Positions 52,717-63,681 of a stretch of 64,000 nucleotides of DNA are shown here, one piece after another. The notes under the pieces are model-generated. The model saw nothing but the letters and a program-made list of their open reading frames with translations. It made no database searches and had not been told where the DNA came from. This DNA is from Thalassobius vesicularis (GTDB lineage Bacteria > Pseudomonadota > Alphaproteobacteria > Rhodobacterales > Rhodobacteraceae): contig NZ_SSMD01000009.1 in the NCBI RefSeq assembly GCF_004799325.1, positions 62,001-126,000 of the forward strand, in the 5' to 3' direction. How positions within the stretch are numbered: position 1 is the stretch's first letter; each line of letters starts with the position of its first letter. Both the position numbers and the translations under genes were made by a program.

Positions 52717-55052
52717 CAGTCCGCGGTCAGCAGCGGCGGCTTGTTGCCCGACAGGCGTTTCTGCGCGGGGCCGTCGATTTGCAGGTCGATCTTGCCGTCT
52801 TTCACGCCGACATGCACCACGCCGCCCTTGGCCAGTTGGCCGAACAGCAGTTCCTCGGCCAGCGGTTTCTTGATGTGTTCCTGGATGACGCGCGCCAGCG
52901 GGCGTGCCCCCATCTTGTCGTCGTAACCCTTGTCGGCCAGCCATTCGGCGGCGGGGCGCGACAGTTCGATATGGACGTTGCGGTCCATCAGCTGCGCCTC
53001 CAGTTGCAGCACGAACTTCTCGACGACCTGCAGGATCACCTCTTTCGGCAGCGGCTGGAAGCTGATCACGGCGTCCAGACGGTTGCGGAATTCGGGGGTG
53101 AAGGTTCGCTCGATCGCGGCGGTGTCCTCACCCTCGCGGCGGTCGCGGCCAAACCCGATCGCGGCCTTGGCCTGTTCGGCAGCCCCCGCGTTCGAGGTCA
53201 TGATCAGGATCACGTTGCGGAAATCCACCGTCCGACCGTTATGGTCGGTCAGTTTGCCGTGGTCCATAACCTGCAACAGGATGTTGTAGACGTCGGGGTG
53301 GGCCTTCTCCATCTCGTCCAGCAGCAGCACGCAATGGGGGTGTTGGTCGACACCGTCCGTCAGCATCCCGCCCTGATCGAACCCGACATAGCCCGGAGGC
53401 GCGCCGATCAGGCGTGAAACCGCGTGTTTCTCCATGTATTCCGACATGTCGAAGCGCAGCAGCTCGACGCCCAGCGTGTCGGCCAATTGCTTGGCAACCT
53501 CGGTCTTGCCGACGCCGGTCGGGCCCGCGAACAGGTAGTTGCCGATGGGCTTTTCGGGCTCGCGCAGGCCGGCACGGGCCAGTTTGATCGCGCTCGACAG
53601 CGCCTCGATCGCGGCATCCTGACCAAAGACCACGCGCTTGAGGCTGGCCTCCAGATCCTTGAGCATCTCGGTGTCGTCTTTCGAGACATTCTTCGGGGGG
53701 ATGCGGGCGATTTTCGCCACGACTTCCTCGATCTCTTTCGGGCCAATGGTCTTGCGGCGCTTGGATTCCGCGACCAGATGCTGGGCCGCGCCCGCCTCGT
53801 CGATCACGTCGATCGCCTTGTCGGGCAGCTTGCGGTCATTGATGTAGCGCGCCGACAGTTCCACCGCCGATTTGATCGCGTCGGCGGTGTAACGCACGCC
53901 GTGGTGTTCCTCGAAATAGGGTTTCAGGCCCTTGAGGATCTTGATCGTATCCTCGACCGAGGGTTCGCTCACGTCGATCTTCTGGAACCGGCGGCTCAGC
54001 GCGCGGTCCTTTTCGAAATGCTGGCGGAACTCCTTGTAGGTGGTCGAGCCCATGCAGCGCAGCTTGCCGCCCTGCAATGCGGGTTTCAGCAGGTTCGATG
54101 CGTCCATCGCCCCGCCCGAGGTCGCGCCCGCGCCGATCACCGTGTGAATCTCGTCGATGAACAGCACCGCGTCGGGGTGGTTTTCCAACTCGGTCACCAC
54201 GGCCTTCAGGCGTTCCTCGAAATCGCCGCGATAGCGGGTGCCGGCCAGCAGCGCGCCCATATCCAGCGAGAAGATGGTGGTCTCTGACAGCACTTCGGGC
54301 GTTTCGCCCTGCACGATCTTGCGCGCCAGCCCCTCGGCGATGGCGGTCTTGCCGACGCCCGGGTCGCCCACCAGCAGCGGGTTGTTCTTGCGGCGGCGGC
54401 ACAGCACCTGGATGCAGCGCTCGACCTCTTGGTCGCGGCCGATCAGCGGGTCCACGTCGCCCTTGCGCGATTTGGCGTTCAGATCGACGCAATACTTGGC
54501 CAGCGCGGATTCCTTGGCCTCGACGGTTTCGGGGCCTGCCGCGCCGGTGTTGGAGTGGCCTTCGTCCTCGTCCTGCGCGCCGCTGATGGGGCGCTGCTCG
54601 CCGAAGGCGGGGTTCTTGGCGACGCCGTGGGCGATGAAATTCACCGCGTCATAGCGCGTCATGTCCTGTTCCTGCAGGAAATAGGCGGCGTTCGACTCGC
54701 GCTCGGCAAAGATGGCGACCAGCACGTTCGCGCCCGTCACCTCGGTCCGGCCCGAGGATTGCACATGGATCGCCGCGCGCTGGATCACGCGCTGGAAGGC
54801 GGCGGTGGGCACCGCCTCGGATCCGTCGATATCGGTGACAAGGTTCGACAGGTCTTCGTCGATGAATTCCACCAGCGTGGTGCGCAGCTCGTCGGTGTCG
54901 ACCGAGCACGCCTTCATCACGCGCAGCGCGTCGGGTTCGTCGATCAGCGCCAGCAGCAGGTGCTCCAGCGTTGCGAATTCATGCCTGCGGGCGTTGGCCA
55001 GTGCCAATGCCGCATGGATTGCCTGTTCAAGCGTGTTCGAGAATGAAGGCAC
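52716..55052 (-). CDS. clpA: ATP-dependent Clp protease ATP-binding subunit ClpA
   Basis: A 778-residue AAA+ unfoldase partner of ClpP. The Clp N-domain (about 1-145) is followed by two ATPase domains with GDPGVGKTAIAEG and GPTGVGKTEVAKQ, their Walker B (VLFIDEIH, VLLLDEMEKA) and the C-terminal ARPLARVIQ sensor. The length is right for ClpA. The adaptor gene clpS is at 19.8 kb, not adjacent. It overlaps the M23 peptidase gene downstream by one base, a functionally unexpected pairing. Confidence 0.97.
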   Translation of the reverse strand: MPSFSNTLEQAIHAALALANARRHEFATLEHLLLALIDEPDALRVMKACSVDTDELRTTLVEFIDEDLSNLVTDIDGSEAVPTAAFQRVIQRAAIHVQSSGRTEVTGANVLVAIFAERESNAAYFLQEQDMTRYDAVNFIAHGVAKNPAFGEQRPISGAQDEDEGHSNTGAAGPETVEAKESALAKYCVDLNAKSRKGDVDPLIGRDQEVERCIQVLCRRRKNNPLLVGDPGVGKTAIAEGLARKIVQGETPEVLSETTIFSLDMGALLAGTRYRGDFEERLKAVVTELENHPDAVLFIDEIHTVIGAGATSGGAMDASNLLKPALQGGKLRCMGSTTYKEFRQHFEKDRALSRRFQKIDVSEPSVEDTIKILKGLKPYFEEHHGVRYTADAIKSAVELSARYINDRKLPDKAIDVIDEAGAAQHLVAESKRRKTIGPKEIEEVVAKIARIPPKNVSKDDTEMLKDLEASLKRVVFGQDAAIEALSSAIKLARAGLREPEKPIGNYLFAGPTGVGKTEVAKQLADTLGVELLRFDMSEYMEKHAVSRLIGAPPGYVGFDQGGMLTDGVDQHPHCVLLLDEMEKAHPDVYNILLQVMDHGKLTDHNGRTVDFRNVILIMTSNAGAAEQAKAAIGFGRDRREGEDTAAIERTFTPEFRNRLDAVISFQPLPKEVILQVVEKFVLQLEAQLMDRNVHIELSRPAAEWLADKGYDDKMGARPLARVIQEHIKKPLAEELLFGQLAKGGVVHVGVKDGKIDLQIDGPAQKRLSGNKPPLLTAD

Positions 55053-55208
55053 TTCGGGTGCTCCTTCTGATCTGGGCCGGGCAAACGGTACGTTCGACCA
55101 ACCTTGGCCTCATAAGTTTAAAGTTTGGTCTATCCGCACCGGGCTTCAAGTGTTTTTTGTTGTTTTTCTTTCACAATGGGTCGAGTTGCCCTTCGTCTGG
55201 GCGGGGCA

Positions 55209-55976
55209 TCAGAAATTATCCTTGCGTTTGCGGACCTCGGCGAACACCCGCGCGGGATCGGTGCCGACCATTTCAGCCGCTGCCTGTACGCCGGGCGTGT
55301 GGCCGCGCAGGAAGGGGTTCGTCGCCAATTCCTCGGACAGCAGCGAGGGCACGGTCGGCTGGCCTGCGTCGCGCGCCTCGGCCACGGCCTGCACGCGGGC
55401 CTTCAGCGCGGCATTGTCGGGGTCCACCGTCAGCGCGAACCGCCCGTTCGAGGCGGTATATTCATGCCCCGAGCACACCACCGTATCCCCCGGCAGCACC
55501 GCCAGCTTGGACAGGCTGCCGAACATCTGGTCCGGGGTGCCTTCGAACAGGCGGCCGCAGCCCAGGGCCATCAGGCTGTCGGCGGTGAACAGCAACTTGC
55601 TGTCGGCAAAGTGGAACGCGATATGCCCCACCGTGTGCCCGGACACGTCGATCACCTGACCCTTTTCGCCACCGATCTGAATGCTGTCGCCCTCGGCCAC
55701 CGCGATATCCAGCGGGGGTAGGCGGTGGGCATCGGCCTGTGCGCCGACCACCTGTGCGGGGTAGCTGGACAGCAGGTCGGGGACGCCATCGATATGGTCC
55801 CAATGGTGATGCGTCAGCAGGATATGCGACAGTTTCCAGCCGCGCCGGTCCAGCTCGGCCCGGATCGGTCCGGCCTCGGGAACGTCGATCACCGCGGTTT
55901 CGCCTGTTTCAGCGTCATGTATCAGGAAAGCGTAGTTGTCCTTCAGGCAGGGCACTGTGACAAGCTCAAGAGGCAT
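55209..55976 (-). CDS. gloB: Hydroxyacylglutathione hydrolase (glyoxalase II)
   Basis: A 255-residue metallo-beta-lactamase-fold enzyme hydrolysing S-lactoylglutathione. Metal site THHHWDHIDG, then the His of SGHTVGHI and GHEYTASN, are all present. The start has GAAGGAA upstream. It is divergent from a methyltransferase gene. The 156 bp to clpA downstream contains T-rich stretches but no clear terminator. Confidence 0.95.
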   Translation of the reverse strand: MPLELVTVPCLKDNYAFLIHDAETGETAVIDVPEAGPIRAELDRRGWKLSHILLTHHHWDHIDGVPDLLSSYPAQVVGAQADAHRLPPLDIAVAEGDSIQIGGEKGQVIDVSGHTVGHIAFHFADSKLLFTADSLMALGCGRLFEGTPDQMFGSLSKLAVLPGDTVVCSGHEYTASNGRFALTVDPDNAALKARVQAVAEARDAGQPTVPSLLSEELATNPFLRGHTPGVQAAAEMVGTDPARVFAEVRKRKDNF

Positions 55977-56039
55977 GGCGTTTCCTTCGCTGTTGGGTAT
56001 TGTTGACCCCAGACTAGGCGAACCTCGGGGCTGGCCGCA

Positions 56040-56786
56040 ATGCATCTTGATGTGCAGGATCTGCGCAATTTCTATTACCGCAGCACCCTTGGGCGGGCGG
56101 CACAGAAGGCCGTGCGCGATCAATTGCTGGCCCTCTGGCCCGAGGCGCAGGGGCAAACCGTGGTGGGGTTCGGCTTTGCCGCGCCGCTGCTGCGCCCCTA
56201 TCTGGCCGATGCACGACGCGTCACCGCCCTGATGCCCGGCCCGCAGGGGGTGATGTCCTGGCCGGCGGGGATGCCCAACGTGTCCGTCCTGTGCGAGGAA
56301 ACCCTGTGGCCGATCGAAACCGGCCATGTTGACCGGCTGGTCGTCATGCATGGGCTGGAAACATCCGAACAGCCCTCGGCGCTGCTGGATGAATGTTGGC
56401 GCGTGCTGGGGCCGGGTGGCAAGGCGATGTTCATCGTGCCCAACCGCGCCGGCCTGTGGTCCCGCAGCGACCTGACGCCGTTCGGCTATGGCCGCCCCTA
56501 CACGCTGGGCCAGTTGGAAACGCAACTGAAGCGCCGCAACTTCATGCCCGAGCGCACCGCGACCACGCTTTACCAGCCACCCTCGCACCGCCGCTTCTGG
56601 CGCAAGACCGGAGAGATGTGGGAGCGCCTGGGCGCCTCGTTTTCCGTCGTTGTGGCGGGGGGCGTCATCATGGTCGAGGCCACCAAACGCGTCCACGCCC
56701 CCAGCGGCCCCGGCCTGAAAGAGGCGGTCCGCAGGCCGCTGTCGATCCTCAACCCGACCGCCGCGAAAGAGGCAAAGCCGGTCTGA
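56040..56786 (+). CDS. Class I SAM-dependent methyltransferase-like protein
   Basis: A 248-residue protein. The usual glycine motif is weakened ([16 protein letters not shown]), but the later [14 protein letters not shown] and the [21 protein letters not shown] block are those of Methyltransf_11 proteins. The C-terminal 60 residues are basic and may bind nucleic acid or membrane. Substrate unknown. Divergent from gloB, a common pairing in Rhodobacterales. Confidence 0.8.
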   Translation: MHLDVQDLRNFYYRSTLGRAAQKAVRDQLLALWPEAQGQTVVGFGFAAPLLRPYLADARRVTALMPGPQGVMSWPAGMPNVSVLCEETLWPIETGHVDRLVVMHGLETSEQPSALLDECWRVLGPGGKAMFIVPNRAGLWSRSDLTPFGYGRPYTLGQLETQLKRRNFMPERTATTLYQPPSHRRFWRKTGEMWERLGASFSVVVAGGVIMVEATKRVHAPSGPGLKEAVRRPLSILNPTAAKEAKPV

Positions 56787-57195
56787 ACCGGGACCGAATT
56801 GTAACGAATCCTGCGATCCCCGCGCTGCGTCCGTACACCCTCGAATCTGGCCCCGGAACAGCCCTGAATCCGCAGATTCCGTCGCGTCACATCATTGTTA
56901 CTGGAGTGATAGCGGTAACGCATTGACCCGGCTGTTCAATCGCGTTGCCCAAATTCTGCAATTTGCCGAAAAAAATGCATCCGAAAAACAGGTGCAAACG
57001 GTCGCACTTAACTTAACATGTTGAATTTTAACGGTATTCAATTGTATACCGCGTTGTCATAGCAGGTTGCTAGGTTGGGTTTGCTCTGCTACACCCACGC
57101 CGATTTCGATACTTTGACGCAAATCAAGGGTCTAAACGCCCCTAACCGGAATCATCGGGGTTTCGGACAGGGCCAGAATAGTCGGAAGGGTGGAC
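56787..57195 (+). promoter_or_regulatory. 409-bp region upstream of the atp operon
   Basis: No convincing gene. It becomes AT-rich toward 57000-57060. Notable elements are TGATAGCGGTAACG (56907-56920, LacI-operator-like), CTTAACATGTT (57012-57022, like the hpaR palindrome), CGGTAT-N8-ATACCG (57032-57051) and an FNR-type box (57114-57127). Confidence 0.6.
57114..57127. promoter_or_regulatory. FNR-type box upstream of atpHAGDC
   Basis: TTGACGCAAATCAA matches TTGAT-N4-ATCAA at 9 of 10 positions and ends 68 bp before the atpH start. It has the same TTGAC/ATCAA half-site pair as the hemN-fnrL box. FnrL binding is inferred. Confidence 0.65.
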
Positions 57196-57756
57196 GTGTC
57201 CGAACCAGCTTCGATTTCCTCCGGCATCGCCGCGCGCTATGCCACCGCCATCTTCGAGATCGCCAAAGAGGGCAACGCCCTTGCCGATCTGGAAACCAAT
57301 GTCACGGATCTGGGTGCCGCGCTGGCTGACAGCGCAGACCTGTCGTCCATGATTTCGTCGCCGATGATTTCGCGCGAACAGCAAGGCGCCGCCATTGCTG
57401 CTATCGCCGACAAGATGGGTATGATGCCCGTCCTGAAAAACGGCCTGAGCGTGATGGCTCAGAAACGCCGCCTGTTTGTTCTGCCGGCTCTGCTGGCTGC
57501 GCTGCAGGCCCTGATCGCCGAAGAAAAAGGCGAAGTGACTGCAGAAGTCACCAGCGCCAAGGCGCTGACCAAGACCCAATCGGACAAGCTGGCCAAGACC
57601 CTGTCCGAGCGCGTGGGCAAGACTGTGAAGATCAATGCGGCTGTCGATGAATCCCTCATCGGTGGCCTCGTCGTCAAAGTGGGCTCGAAGATGATCGACA
57701 CGTCGATCCGTGCCAAGCTGAACTCCCTCCAGAATGCAATGAAAGAGGTCGGATAA
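57196..57756 (+). CDS. atpH: ATP synthase F1 delta subunit
   Basis: A 186-residue stator protein joining F1 to the b subunits. The GTG start ([22 protein letters not shown]) with GGAAGGG upstream is chosen; a GTG two codons earlier is possible. The C-terminal [23 protein letters not shown] block is diagnostic. It leads atpHAGDC. The F0 genes are elsewhere, as in other Rhodobacterales. Confidence 0.95.
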   Translation: MSEPASISSGIAARYATAIFEIAKEGNALADLETNVTDLGAALADSADLSSMISSPMISREQQGAAIAAIADKMGMMPVLKNGLSVMAQKRRLFVLPALLAALQALIAEEKGEVTAEVTSAKALTKTQSDKLAKTLSERVGKTVKINAAVDESLIGGLVVKVGSKMIDTSIRAKLNSLQNAMKEVG

Positions 57757-59295
57757 ATGGGTATCCAAGCTGCAGAGATTTCTGCGATCCTGAAGGACCA
57801 GATCAAGAACTTCGGTCAGGAAGCCGAAGTCGCCGAAGTCGGTCGCGTGCTCTCCGTCGGTGACGGTATTGCCCGCGTGTACGGCCTCGACAACATCCAA
57901 GCGGGTGAGATGGTCGAGTTCCCCGGCGGGATCATGGGCATGGCCCTGAACCTGGAAAGCGATAACGTCGGTATCGTGATCTTCGGTTCGGACCGTGACA
58001 TTAAAGAAGGTGACACCGTCAAGCGCACCAACGCCATCGTGGACGTTCCCGCAGGCGAAGCCCTGCTGGGCCGCGTCGTCGACGGTCTGGGCAACCCGCT
58101 GGACGGCAAAGGTCCGATCGTTGCATCCGAGCGTCGCGTTGCCGACGTGAAGGCCCCCGGCATCATTCCCCGTAAATCGGTGCACGAGCCGATGGCAACC
58201 GGCCTGAAGTCGGTTGACGCAATGATCCCGATCGGCCGCGGCCAGCGCGAACTGATCATTGGCGACCGTCAGACCGGCAAAACCGCCGTTGCTCTGGACG
58301 CCATCCTGAACCAGAAAGTCTACAACGACGCAGCCGGCTCGGACGAGTCGAAGAAGCTGTACTGCGTGTACGTCGCAGTCGGCCAGAAGCGTTCGACCGT
58401 GGCACAGCTGGTGAAGAAGCTGGAAGAAAACGGCGCGATGGAATACTCGATCGTCGTCGCAGCAACCGCTTCGGACCCCGCGCCCATGCAGTTCCTGGCG
58501 CCCTACGCCGCAACCGCAATGGCAGAATACTTCCGCGACAACGGCCGTCACGCCCTGATCATCTACGATGACCTGTCGAAGCAGGCCGTTGCATATCGTC
58601 AGATGTCGCTGCTGCTGCGTCGTCCGCCGGGACGTGAAGCATACCCGGGCGACGTGTTCTACCTGCACTCGCGCCTGCTGGAGCGTTCGGCAAAGCTGAA
58701 CGAAGATCACGGCGCAGGCTCGCTGACCGCACTGCCCGTCATCGAAACCCAGGGCGGCGACGTGTCCGCGTTCATCCCGACCAACGTGATCTCGATCACC
58801 GACGGCCAGATCTTCCTGGAAACCGAACTGTTCTACCAGGGTATCCGTCCTGCTGTGAACACCGGTCTGTCGGTGTCGCGTGTGGGTTCGTCGGCTCAGA
58901 CCAACGCCATGAAGTCGGTCGCTGGCCCGGTGAAACTGTCGCTGGCTCAGTACCGCGAAATGGCGGCCTTCGCCCAGTTCGGTTCGGACCTGGATGCTGC
59001 AACCCAGCGTCTGCTGAACCGTGGTGCGCGTCTGACCGAGCTGATGAAGCAGCCCCAGTACTCGCCGCTGACCAACGCCGAAATCGTCTGCGTGATCTAC
59101 GCCGGCACCAACGGCTACCTGGACAAAGTGGCCGTCAAGGACGTGGGTCGCTTCGAAGCTGGCCTGCTGTCGCACCTGCGCGGCAAGCACGCTGACCTGC
59201 TGGAGTGGCTGACCAAGGACGACCCCAAGATCAAGGGCGACGCCGAGGCCAAGGTTCGTGCCGCGCTGGACGAATACGCAGCTGACTTCGCTTAA
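57757..59295 (+). CDS. atpA: ATP synthase F1 alpha subunit
   Basis: A 512-residue subunit with the non-catalytic nucleotide site. Visible are Walker [10 protein letters not shown], the [10 protein letters not shown] region and [21 protein letters not shown] in parts. It starts directly after the atpH TAA. Codon choice is strongly biased, as in other highly expressed genes of the window. Confidence 0.98.
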   Translation: MGIQAAEISAILKDQIKNFGQEAEVAEVGRVLSVGDGIARVYGLDNIQAGEMVEFPGGIMGMALNLESDNVGIVIFGSDRDIKEGDTVKRTNAIVDVPAGEALLGRVVDGLGNPLDGKGPIVASERRVADVKAPGIIPRKSVHEPMATGLKSVDAMIPIGRGQRELIIGDRQTGKTAVALDAILNQKVYNDAAGSDESKKLYCVYVAVGQKRSTVAQLVKKLEENGAMEYSIVVAATASDPAPMQFLAPYAATAMAEYFRDNGRHALIIYDDLSKQAVAYRQMSLLLRRPPGREAYPGDVFYLHSRLLERSAKLNEDHGAGSLTALPVIETQGGDVSAFIPTNVISITDGQIFLETELFYQGIRPAVNTGLSVSRVGSSAQTNAMKSVAGPVKLSLAQYREMAAFAQFGSDLDAATQRLLNRGARLTELMKQPQYSPLTNAEIVCVIYAGTNGYLDKVAVKDVGRFEAGLLSHLRGKHADLLEWLTKDDPKIKGDAEAKVRAALDEYAADFA

Positions 59296-59309
59296 GGGGG
59301 GACGAGGCG

Positions 59310-60185
59310 ATGCCGAGTCTTAAGGACCTTAAAAACCGGATCGAGAGTGTGAAAAACACTCGTAAGATCACCAAGGCCATGCAGATGGTTGCCGCGGCGA
59401 AACTTCGCCGCGCGCAGGAAGCTGCCGAAGCCGGTCGTCCCTACGCAGAACGGTTCAACGCCGTTCTGTCCGGGCTGGCCGCGTCGGTTGGTGGTTCGGA
59501 CAGTGCTCCGAAACTGCTGAGCGGCACCGGCAACGACCAGGTTCATCTGCTGGTCGTGATGACTGCTGAACGCGGCCTGTGCGGCGGCTTCAACAGCTCG
59601 ATCGTGAAAACCGCCCGTGCCAAGGCGCAACAGCTGCTGGCACAGGGCAAGACGGTCAAGATCCTGACCGTCGGCAAGAAAGGCCGTGAACAGCTGAAGC
59701 GGGACCTGGGGCATCTGTCCGTTGGTCACGTGGATCTGTCCGAGGTGAAAACCATCGGCTACGTGAACGCGCAGAACATCGCGCGTGATCTGCTCAACCG
59801 TTTCGACGCGGGCGAGTTCGATGTGGCCACGATCTTTTTCAACCGCTTCGAGTCGGTGATCTCGCAGATCCCGACCGTGCAGCAGATCATTCCTGCCAAG
59901 TTCGAGCAGGGCGAAGCCGATGCGGCCGCCACCCTGTACGACTACGAGCCGGATGAAGAGGCCATCCTGGCTGACCTGCTGCCGCGTGGTGTCGCCACCC
60001 AGATCTTCTCGGCTCTGCTGGAAAATGCGGCGTCGGAACAGGGGGCGCGCATGTCCGCCATGGACAACGCGACGCGCAACGCGGGTGACATGATCGACCA
60101 ACTGACCATCGAGTTCAACCGCTCGCGTCAGGCCGTGATCACCAACGAGCTTATTGAAATCATCTCGGGCGCCGAAGCGCTCTAA
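59310..60185 (+). CDS. atpG: ATP synthase F1 gamma subunit
   Basis: A 291-residue rotor shaft. The N-terminal helix ([20 protein letters not shown]) and the C-terminal [22 protein letters not shown] helix form its coiled coil, and ERGLCGGFN is conserved. It lies 14 bp after atpA. Confidence 0.97.
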   Translation: MPSLKDLKNRIESVKNTRKITKAMQMVAAAKLRRAQEAAEAGRPYAERFNAVLSGLAASVGGSDSAPKLLSGTGNDQVHLLVVMTAERGLCGGFNSSIVKTARAKAQQLLAQGKTVKILTVGKKGREQLKRDLGHLSVGHVDLSEVKTIGYVNAQNIARDLLNRFDAGEFDVATIFFNRFESVISQIPTVQQIIPAKFEQGEADAAATLYDYEPDEEAILADLLPRGVATQIFSALLENAASEQGARMSAMDNATRNAGDMIDQLTIEFNRSRQAVITNELIEIISGAEAL

Positions 60186-61628
<1,443 letters not shown>

Positions 61629-61639
61629 GGAGGGCCCAA

Positions 61640-62077
61640 ATGGCTGAGACTGTGCAATTCGATCTGGTCAGCCCCGAGCGGAGCCTTGCTTCGCTTCAGG
61701 CTGAACAGGTTCAGATCCCGGGTGCGGCCGGTGACATGACGGCGATGGCCGGCCATGCCCCGACCATCACCACCCTGCGCCCCGGCGTTCTGCGGGTGAC
61801 GGGTCCGGCGGGCGAGACCGAATACGTGGTGACCGGCGGTTTCGCCGAAATCACTGCTGACGGGATCTCGGTCCTGGCCGAACGCGCCATCCCGCGTGCC
61901 GAAGTGACCCAAGAGCATCTGAACGAGATGCTCAAGGCGGCTTCGGATGCGCTGAACAAGGCCAAAGAAGTGTTCAAGAACGAACCCGGTCCGGTCGATG
62001 ATGCAGCCAAGCTGCTGGCCGACATGGTCGCAATGGGCACCCATATCGGTCTGGACCCGAACGTCTCGAACCTCTGA
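61640..62077 (+). CDS. atpC: ATP synthase F1 epsilon subunit
   Basis: A 145-residue subunit. The N-terminal beta-sandwich contains [21 protein letters not shown], and a C-terminal helical region carries [15 protein letters not shown]. It regulates ATP hydrolysis and is the last gene of the operon, followed by a strong terminator. Confidence 0.95.
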   Translation: MAETVQFDLVSPERSLASLQAEQVQIPGAAGDMTAMAGHAPTITTLRPGVLRVTGPAGETEYVVTGGFAEITADGISVLAERAIPRAEVTQEHLNEMLKAASDALNKAKEVFKNEPGPVDDAAKLLADMVAMGTHIGLDPNVSNL

Positions 62078-62104
62078 GACGGCGCAAACCGCTAAGACAC
62101 TTGG

Positions 62105-62132
62105 AAAAGGCCCCGCAGTGCGGGGCCTTTTT
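62105..62132. terminator. Rho-independent terminator of the atp operon
   Basis: A perfect 12-bp stem, AAAAGGCCCCGC (62105-62116) and GCGGGGCCTTTT (62120-62131), with a 3-nt loop and T-run. Confidence 0.95.
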
Positions 62133-62191
62133 CCTTGCCCTGAACCCCGTGCCGCGTAAAAAATCGTTGCTGCACAGAACGGAAGCGCGAC

Positions 62192-62539
62192 ATGAAAACT
62201 CTGAACGCTGGCCGCGTGGGGATTGCCCAGGGCAACGAGGATCTGTTCGAGGATTTCTCCTCGGGCGGGCCAATGTGGACCGAGCAGGGCAATCGCGAGC
62301 GCCGCACCAAGGTGCGTTTCGACACCCCCTTTGCCGAGGCGCCGGTGGTGCAGGTCGCGTTGTCACTGTGGGATGTGGATTATTCGACGAACGTGCGCGG
62401 CGACATCTTTGCGGACAAGATCACGCCGAAGGGGTTCGAGATCGTGTTTCGCACCTGGGGAAACACGCGGATCGCGCGGGCCCGCGCCAGTTGGCTGGCA
62501 ATCGGGCAGGCCCGCGACGAGGATATGTGGGACGTCTAA
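62192..62539 (+). CDS. H-type lectin domain protein
   Basis: A 115-residue protein covering one H-type lectin fold: an N-terminal region with MWTEQGNRERR, then VRFDTPFAEAPVVQVALSLWDVD and a C-terminal ARASWLAIGQ. In eukaryotes such domains bind sugars such as GalNAc. No signal peptide is seen, so it is probably cytoplasmic. It follows the atp operon and precedes the stop of prs by 6 bp on the other strand. Function unknown. Confidence 0.82.
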   Translation: MKTLNAGRVGIAQGNEDLFEDFSSGGPMWTEQGNRERRTKVRFDTPFAEAPVVQVALSLWDVDYSTNVRGDIFADKITPKGFEIVFRTWGNTRIARARASWLAIGQARDEDMWDV

Positions 62540-62545
62540 GCCCGA

Positions 62546-63562
62546 TCAGGGCTTGAACTGGCCTTCGTAGATCGGCTCCAGCGTCTCGGTCTCGAACAGC
62601 GACGACACCGAGGTGCCGTTCCAGATGTTCAGGATCGCCTGGGCGAACATCGGTGCGGTCGGCAGGATGCGGATGTTGGGGGTGTTCAGCACGGCCTCGG
62701 TCGGCTGGATCGAGTCGGTGATCACCAGCGACTTCATCACCGAGTTGGTGATCCGTTCCACCGCCGGGCCCGACAGAACCCCGTGCGAAATATACGAGTG
62801 CACCTCGGTCGCGCCGTGTTCCATCAGGATCTCGGCGGCCTTGCACAGCGTGCCGGCGGTGTCGCACATGTCATCGACGATGATGCACTTCTTGCCGCGC
62901 ACGTCACCGATCACGGTCATTTCGGCCACTTCACCCGGCTTTTCGCGGCGTTTGTCCACGATCGACAGCGGGGCGTTGATACGTTTGGCCAGCTCGCGCG
63001 CGCGGGCCACGCCGCCGACGTCGGGCGACACGACCATCACGTCCTGCAGGCTGCCCTCGAACTGGGCCTTGATGTCCAGCGCGAAGATCGGGCTGGCATA
63101 CAGGTTGTCCACCGGAATGTCGAAGAAGCCCTGGATCTGTGCGGCGTGCAGGTCCAGCGTCAGGATGCGCTCGATCCCGGCCTCGACCATCATGTTGGCG
63201 ACCAGCTTGGCGCTGATGGGCGTGCGGGCCTTGGTGCGGCGGTCCTGGCGGGCATAGCCGAAATAGGGGATCACGGCGGTGATCCGGGCGGCCGACGACC
63301 GGCGCAGCGCGTCGGTGATGATCAGCAGCTCCATCAGGTTGTCGTTCGCCGGGTTCGAGGTCGGCTGAATGATGAACATGTCTTCGCCGCGGACGTTTTC
63401 ATACATCTCGACAAAGATTTCCTGGTCGTTGAACCGCTCGACGCGGGCGTTGACCAGCCCGATGTTCATTCCACGATGGATGGACATGCGGCGCGCGATG
63501 GATTTCGCCAGTGGCAGGTTGGCGTTCCCGGCAATCAGCTTCGGTTCGTTCAGATTGGGCAT
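62546..63562 (-). CDS. prs: Ribose-phosphate pyrophosphokinase (PRPP synthetase)
   Basis: A 338-residue enzyme making PRPP from ribose 5-phosphate and ATP. Visible are the PRPP-binding [15 protein letters not shown] motif, the flexible-loop [15 protein letters not shown] and the [14 protein letters not shown] region. It is slightly longer than the roughly 315 residues of enterobacterial Prs because of a longer loop region near 175-200. Monocistronic; divergent from a DsbA-like gene. Confidence 0.96.
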   Translation of the reverse strand: MPNLNEPKLIAGNANLPLAKSIARRMSIHRGMNIGLVNARVERFNDQEIFVEMYENVRGEDMFIIQPTSNPANDNLMELLIITDALRRSSAARITAVIPYFGYARQDRRTKARTPISAKLVANMMVEAGIERILTLDLHAAQIQGFFDIPVDNLYASPIFALDIKAQFEGSLQDVMVVSPDVGGVARARELAKRINAPLSIVDKRREKPGEVAEMTVIGDVRGKKCIIVDDMCDTAGTLCKAAEILMEHGATEVHSYISHGVLSGPAVERITNSVMKSLVITDSIQPTEAVLNTPNIRILPTAPMFAQAILNIWNGTSVSSLFETETLEPIYEGQFKP

Positions 63563-63619
63563 TGTGAGTGCTTCCCCAGAGTGGTCGGCCTGAGCGGTCG
63601 GAATGACAGATTCGTGACG

Positions 63620-63647
63620 TTGACACCCCTTAGCATCTGACTACGGT
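63620..63647 (+). promoter_or_regulatory. Possible promoter of the isomerase gene
   Basis: TTGACA (63620-63625) and TACGGT (63642-63647) are 16 bp apart. The dyad CTGAC-TACG-GTCAG (63637-63650) covers the -10 and could bind a regulator or fold in the transcript. Confidence 0.45.
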
Positions 63648-63681
63648 CAGGCAAAGCTATGCACATGGGGGAGGGGCACAA

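Noticed and set aside
55053-55208. Heat-shock (RpoH) promoter for clpA
   Set aside because: A CTTGAA is present on the minus strand, but no suitable -10 element at the right distance was found.
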